From assembly GCF_027244095.1 (NCBI RefSeq), contig NC_069657.1:2242001-2306000 (forward strand): 64,000 bases of DNA, read 5' to 3'. Source of the stretch: Hemicordylus capensis (lineage: Eukaryota > Chordata > Lepidosauria > Squamata > Cordylidae). This document shows, in pieces, positions 63,043 to 64,000 of this stretch; the stretch's first letter is position 1; every line of letters starts with the position of its first letter. Under the pieces are notes generated by a model. The model was not told the origin of the DNA. It saw only the letters and a program-made list of their open reading frames with translations, and did no database searches. The position numbers were made by a program, and so were the translations under genes.

Positions 63043-63958
63043 GAACACAGCCATTGCAACCCCACCCCCAATTCTGCAGAGGGGCCCCTGGACAGGAGAA
63101 GACGACCCGTATTGGCTGTACTTACTGAGCGGCTGCTTCTCAGTGGTGAACCCACCAAAGAGGAAGAGGTGATCAGAGGAAACGGGGGTTAGAGAATGCC
63201 AAGATCGGCCAACGGGGCAAACCCCTTGTGTGAGTCTACGTGAGGAAAAACACAGGCAAAACCCAAACTCAACATGGCTCAAAATCATCGCGAGTCTTTA
63301 AACATCTGACCACTAAGCAAGAGCTTGTGTTCATGAACATGGTGGGATGCACGATCACTGGGGAAATCGGGGCAGTCACTTTCAGCCAGAGGGAAATCTC
63401 TCCCCTCCCAACTCCCACAAGCCTGGCTTTGGAAGAGGATATCAATTTCTATAGTCCCTCCATATGGGATGGTCTGTTGAAATTCATGTCTTTTCCTGGC
63501 AAGCCACTGAGAAACCGAAGCGGTCAACAGCATTTGCTTGACTAATGCTGGATGAAGAATCGCAGGACCCTTGTTCCTGTGAGGGAGTCCGGGCCGGGAG
63601 GATGGCTCCTTGCCTCTCCCAGGCCTAGTGCCAGGCAGGCAAATACCTGAAGAGAGCAGGCACTAGCTGCACCCGAAACCTGCCGCAAGGCAAGGCAAGG
63701 CAAGACTACCGACGTACATTTCATGCCATTCCCATCTGTCCAGGTTGAGAGAATACAGATCATTCATTCTAGACTCCTGAGGACCGAGAGAGAAAGAGAA
63801 AGGCAAGTTAGGCTCCTTGGCTGCTTCCAGAGGCCACCAGACGTCTTCCCGCTCCTCGCCGCCACTTGCTTGCTCACTCGGTATCGGCCTCCAAAGACGT
63901 AGCCTCTGTTCCCAACCGTGGCACAGGCATGGGCTGCTCGGGGGGATGGCGATTTACC
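57561..63958 (-). CDS. KLHDC2: KLHDC2, kelch-domain CUL2 substrate receptor (3' part, 7 exons visible)
   Basis: Substrate receptor of a cullin-2 ubiquitin ligase that binds C-terminal Gly-Gly degrons. Exons in transcript order: 63878-63958, 63718-63776, 63126-63235, 62353-62425, 60646-60733, 58425-58477, 57561-57684. The 588 nt code 195 residues plus stop, equivalent to human 212-406. The 5' exons lie beyond 64000. Kelch repeats are visible as VFGGRYR, LFLFGGF and VIVFGGC, followed by the C-terminal helix that contacts Elongin (LCLEAALCFKELL). Degron-pocket residues Arg236, Arg241, Ser269 and Trp270 (human numbering) are all present (GGRYRESR, GRSWH). The terminal Ser-Gly-Ser is kept; a Gly-Ser end is reported to act as an internal degron mimic. 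All visible introns are GT-AG with matched phases. KLHDC1 is the close paralogue, but the C-terminus and the neighbour NEMF favour KLHDC2. Confidence 0.95.
57809..57912. repeat. 52-bp tandem duplication, KLHDC2 last intron
   Basis: Units at 57809-57860 and 57861-57912, each starting CTGGCAGGAGTCGCTCTG and ending with a C run, nearly identical. Likely a recent slippage or unequal-exchange event. Confidence 0.85.
58706..58843. mobile_element. Decayed palindromic hAT-like MITE
   Basis: Ends CAGGGGGGTCCAAC-like and TGATACCCCTG, with the CACAACTCCCATCATCCCTG motif and a partial complement. No convincing target duplication. Related fragments lie at about 10727-10800 and 26640-26740. Confidence 0.5.
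58953..59070 (-). mobile_element. CR1 LINE 3' end, reverse
   Basis: GTAAGAACAGCCCTGCTGGA, CCAGCATCCTGTTCCACAGA, CCTCTCTCCTGCTGTTTTCT. First half of an inverted CR1 pair. Confidence 0.75.
59078..59310 (+). mobile_element. CR1 LINE 3' end, forward
   Basis: TCTCAATGGCTACTAGTCGG, GTAACAGCAGGAGAGAGGGC, AACAGGATGCTGGACTAGAT and a TGTTCTTATGT end. Second half of the inverted CR1 pair in a KLHDC2 intron. Confidence 0.8.
59458..59695. repeat. Palindromic dispersed element, family H (copy 3)
   Basis: The most complete copy. Arms start GGACCAAGGAGGCACAGCTG and end with its diverged complement near 59680. The inner arms GCCTGCAGGCTAGCCGTTCA and CTGATGAACAGCCAGCCTTC pair. No open reading frame of note. 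Confidence 0.65.
60032..60063. repeat. (ATC)n microsatellite
   Basis: About 10 ATC units in a KLHDC2 intron. Confidence 0.95.
61272..61318. repeat. (CT)n(TA)n tract
   Basis: A CT run followed by a TATA-rich run in a KLHDC2 intron. Confidence 0.9.
61571..61782 (+). mobile_element. tRNA-derived (MIR-like) SINE, well preserved
   Basis: Box A region GTGGTGTAGTGGTTAGAGTG, box B GAGTTCAAATCCCCATTTAG, core AACCTGCCTCACAGGGTTGT and tail TGTACACTGCTTTGGGCTCC, ending in an A-rich run. It is the best copy of the family also seen at 14120, 26878, 27545 and 36335. Confidence 0.85.
62991..63041. repeat. (GT)n microsatellite
   Basis: About 25 TG units, roughly 85 bp from a KLHDC2 exon. Confidence 0.95.
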
Positions 63959-64000
63959 CTGAGGGAAGAATCCCAGAAAGCAGAAGAGGAGGACGAGGTC

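Overview
This is a stretch of vertebrate nuclear DNA, very probably from a squamate reptile (lizard type). That reading rests on three intron-rich amniote genes and on the repeat content: CR1 and L2-like LINEs, a SINE whose head is derived from 5S rRNA, tRNA-derived SINEs, many short palindromic hAT-like elements with 8-bp target duplications, and dense (CA)n/(GT)n tracts. The species cannot be named from the sequence alone.

Layout. 1-7434 is intergenic and repeat-rich, with a decayed L2-like LINE at 3600-5275. TMX1, the ER thioredoxin-like transmembrane protein 1, lies on the minus strand: its coding exons run from 21317 down to 10307, with a probable 3'UTR down to about 7435. It is complete, with 8 exons and 294 residues. 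21318-26292 is a divergent intergenic gap with a GC-rich promoter at each end. NEMF (Rqc2 homologue) lies on the plus strand at 26293-56593. It is complete, with 33 coding exons and 1076 residues, and a polyA signal at 56663. KLHDC2, a CUL2 substrate receptor, lies on the minus strand from 57561 to 63958. It is cut by the window edge, and seven exons coding for about residues 212-406 are visible. NEMF and KLHDC2 are tail-to-tail. I built all exon joins by hand, and every splice phase closes.

Biology. Two of the genes act in protein quality control. NEMF binds 60S subunits carrying stalled nascent chains and extends them with C-terminal tails. KLHDC2 reads C-terminal Gly degrons for ubiquitylation. 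TMX1 is an ER-membrane oxidoreductase. The NEMF/KLHDC2 tail-to-tail pair matches the human arrangement as I recall it. TMX1 next to NEMF does not: in human, ARF6 and then more than 1 Mb of other genes intervene.

No novel gene system was found. The points most worth a second look are a pure 20-Glu codon repeat in NEMF exon 14, the TMX1-NEMF junction, a structurally clear solo LTR in NEMF intron 13, several clean nested insertions, and long palindromes, including a perfect (TG)9(CG)6(CA)9 tract in the inferred TMX1 3'UTR.
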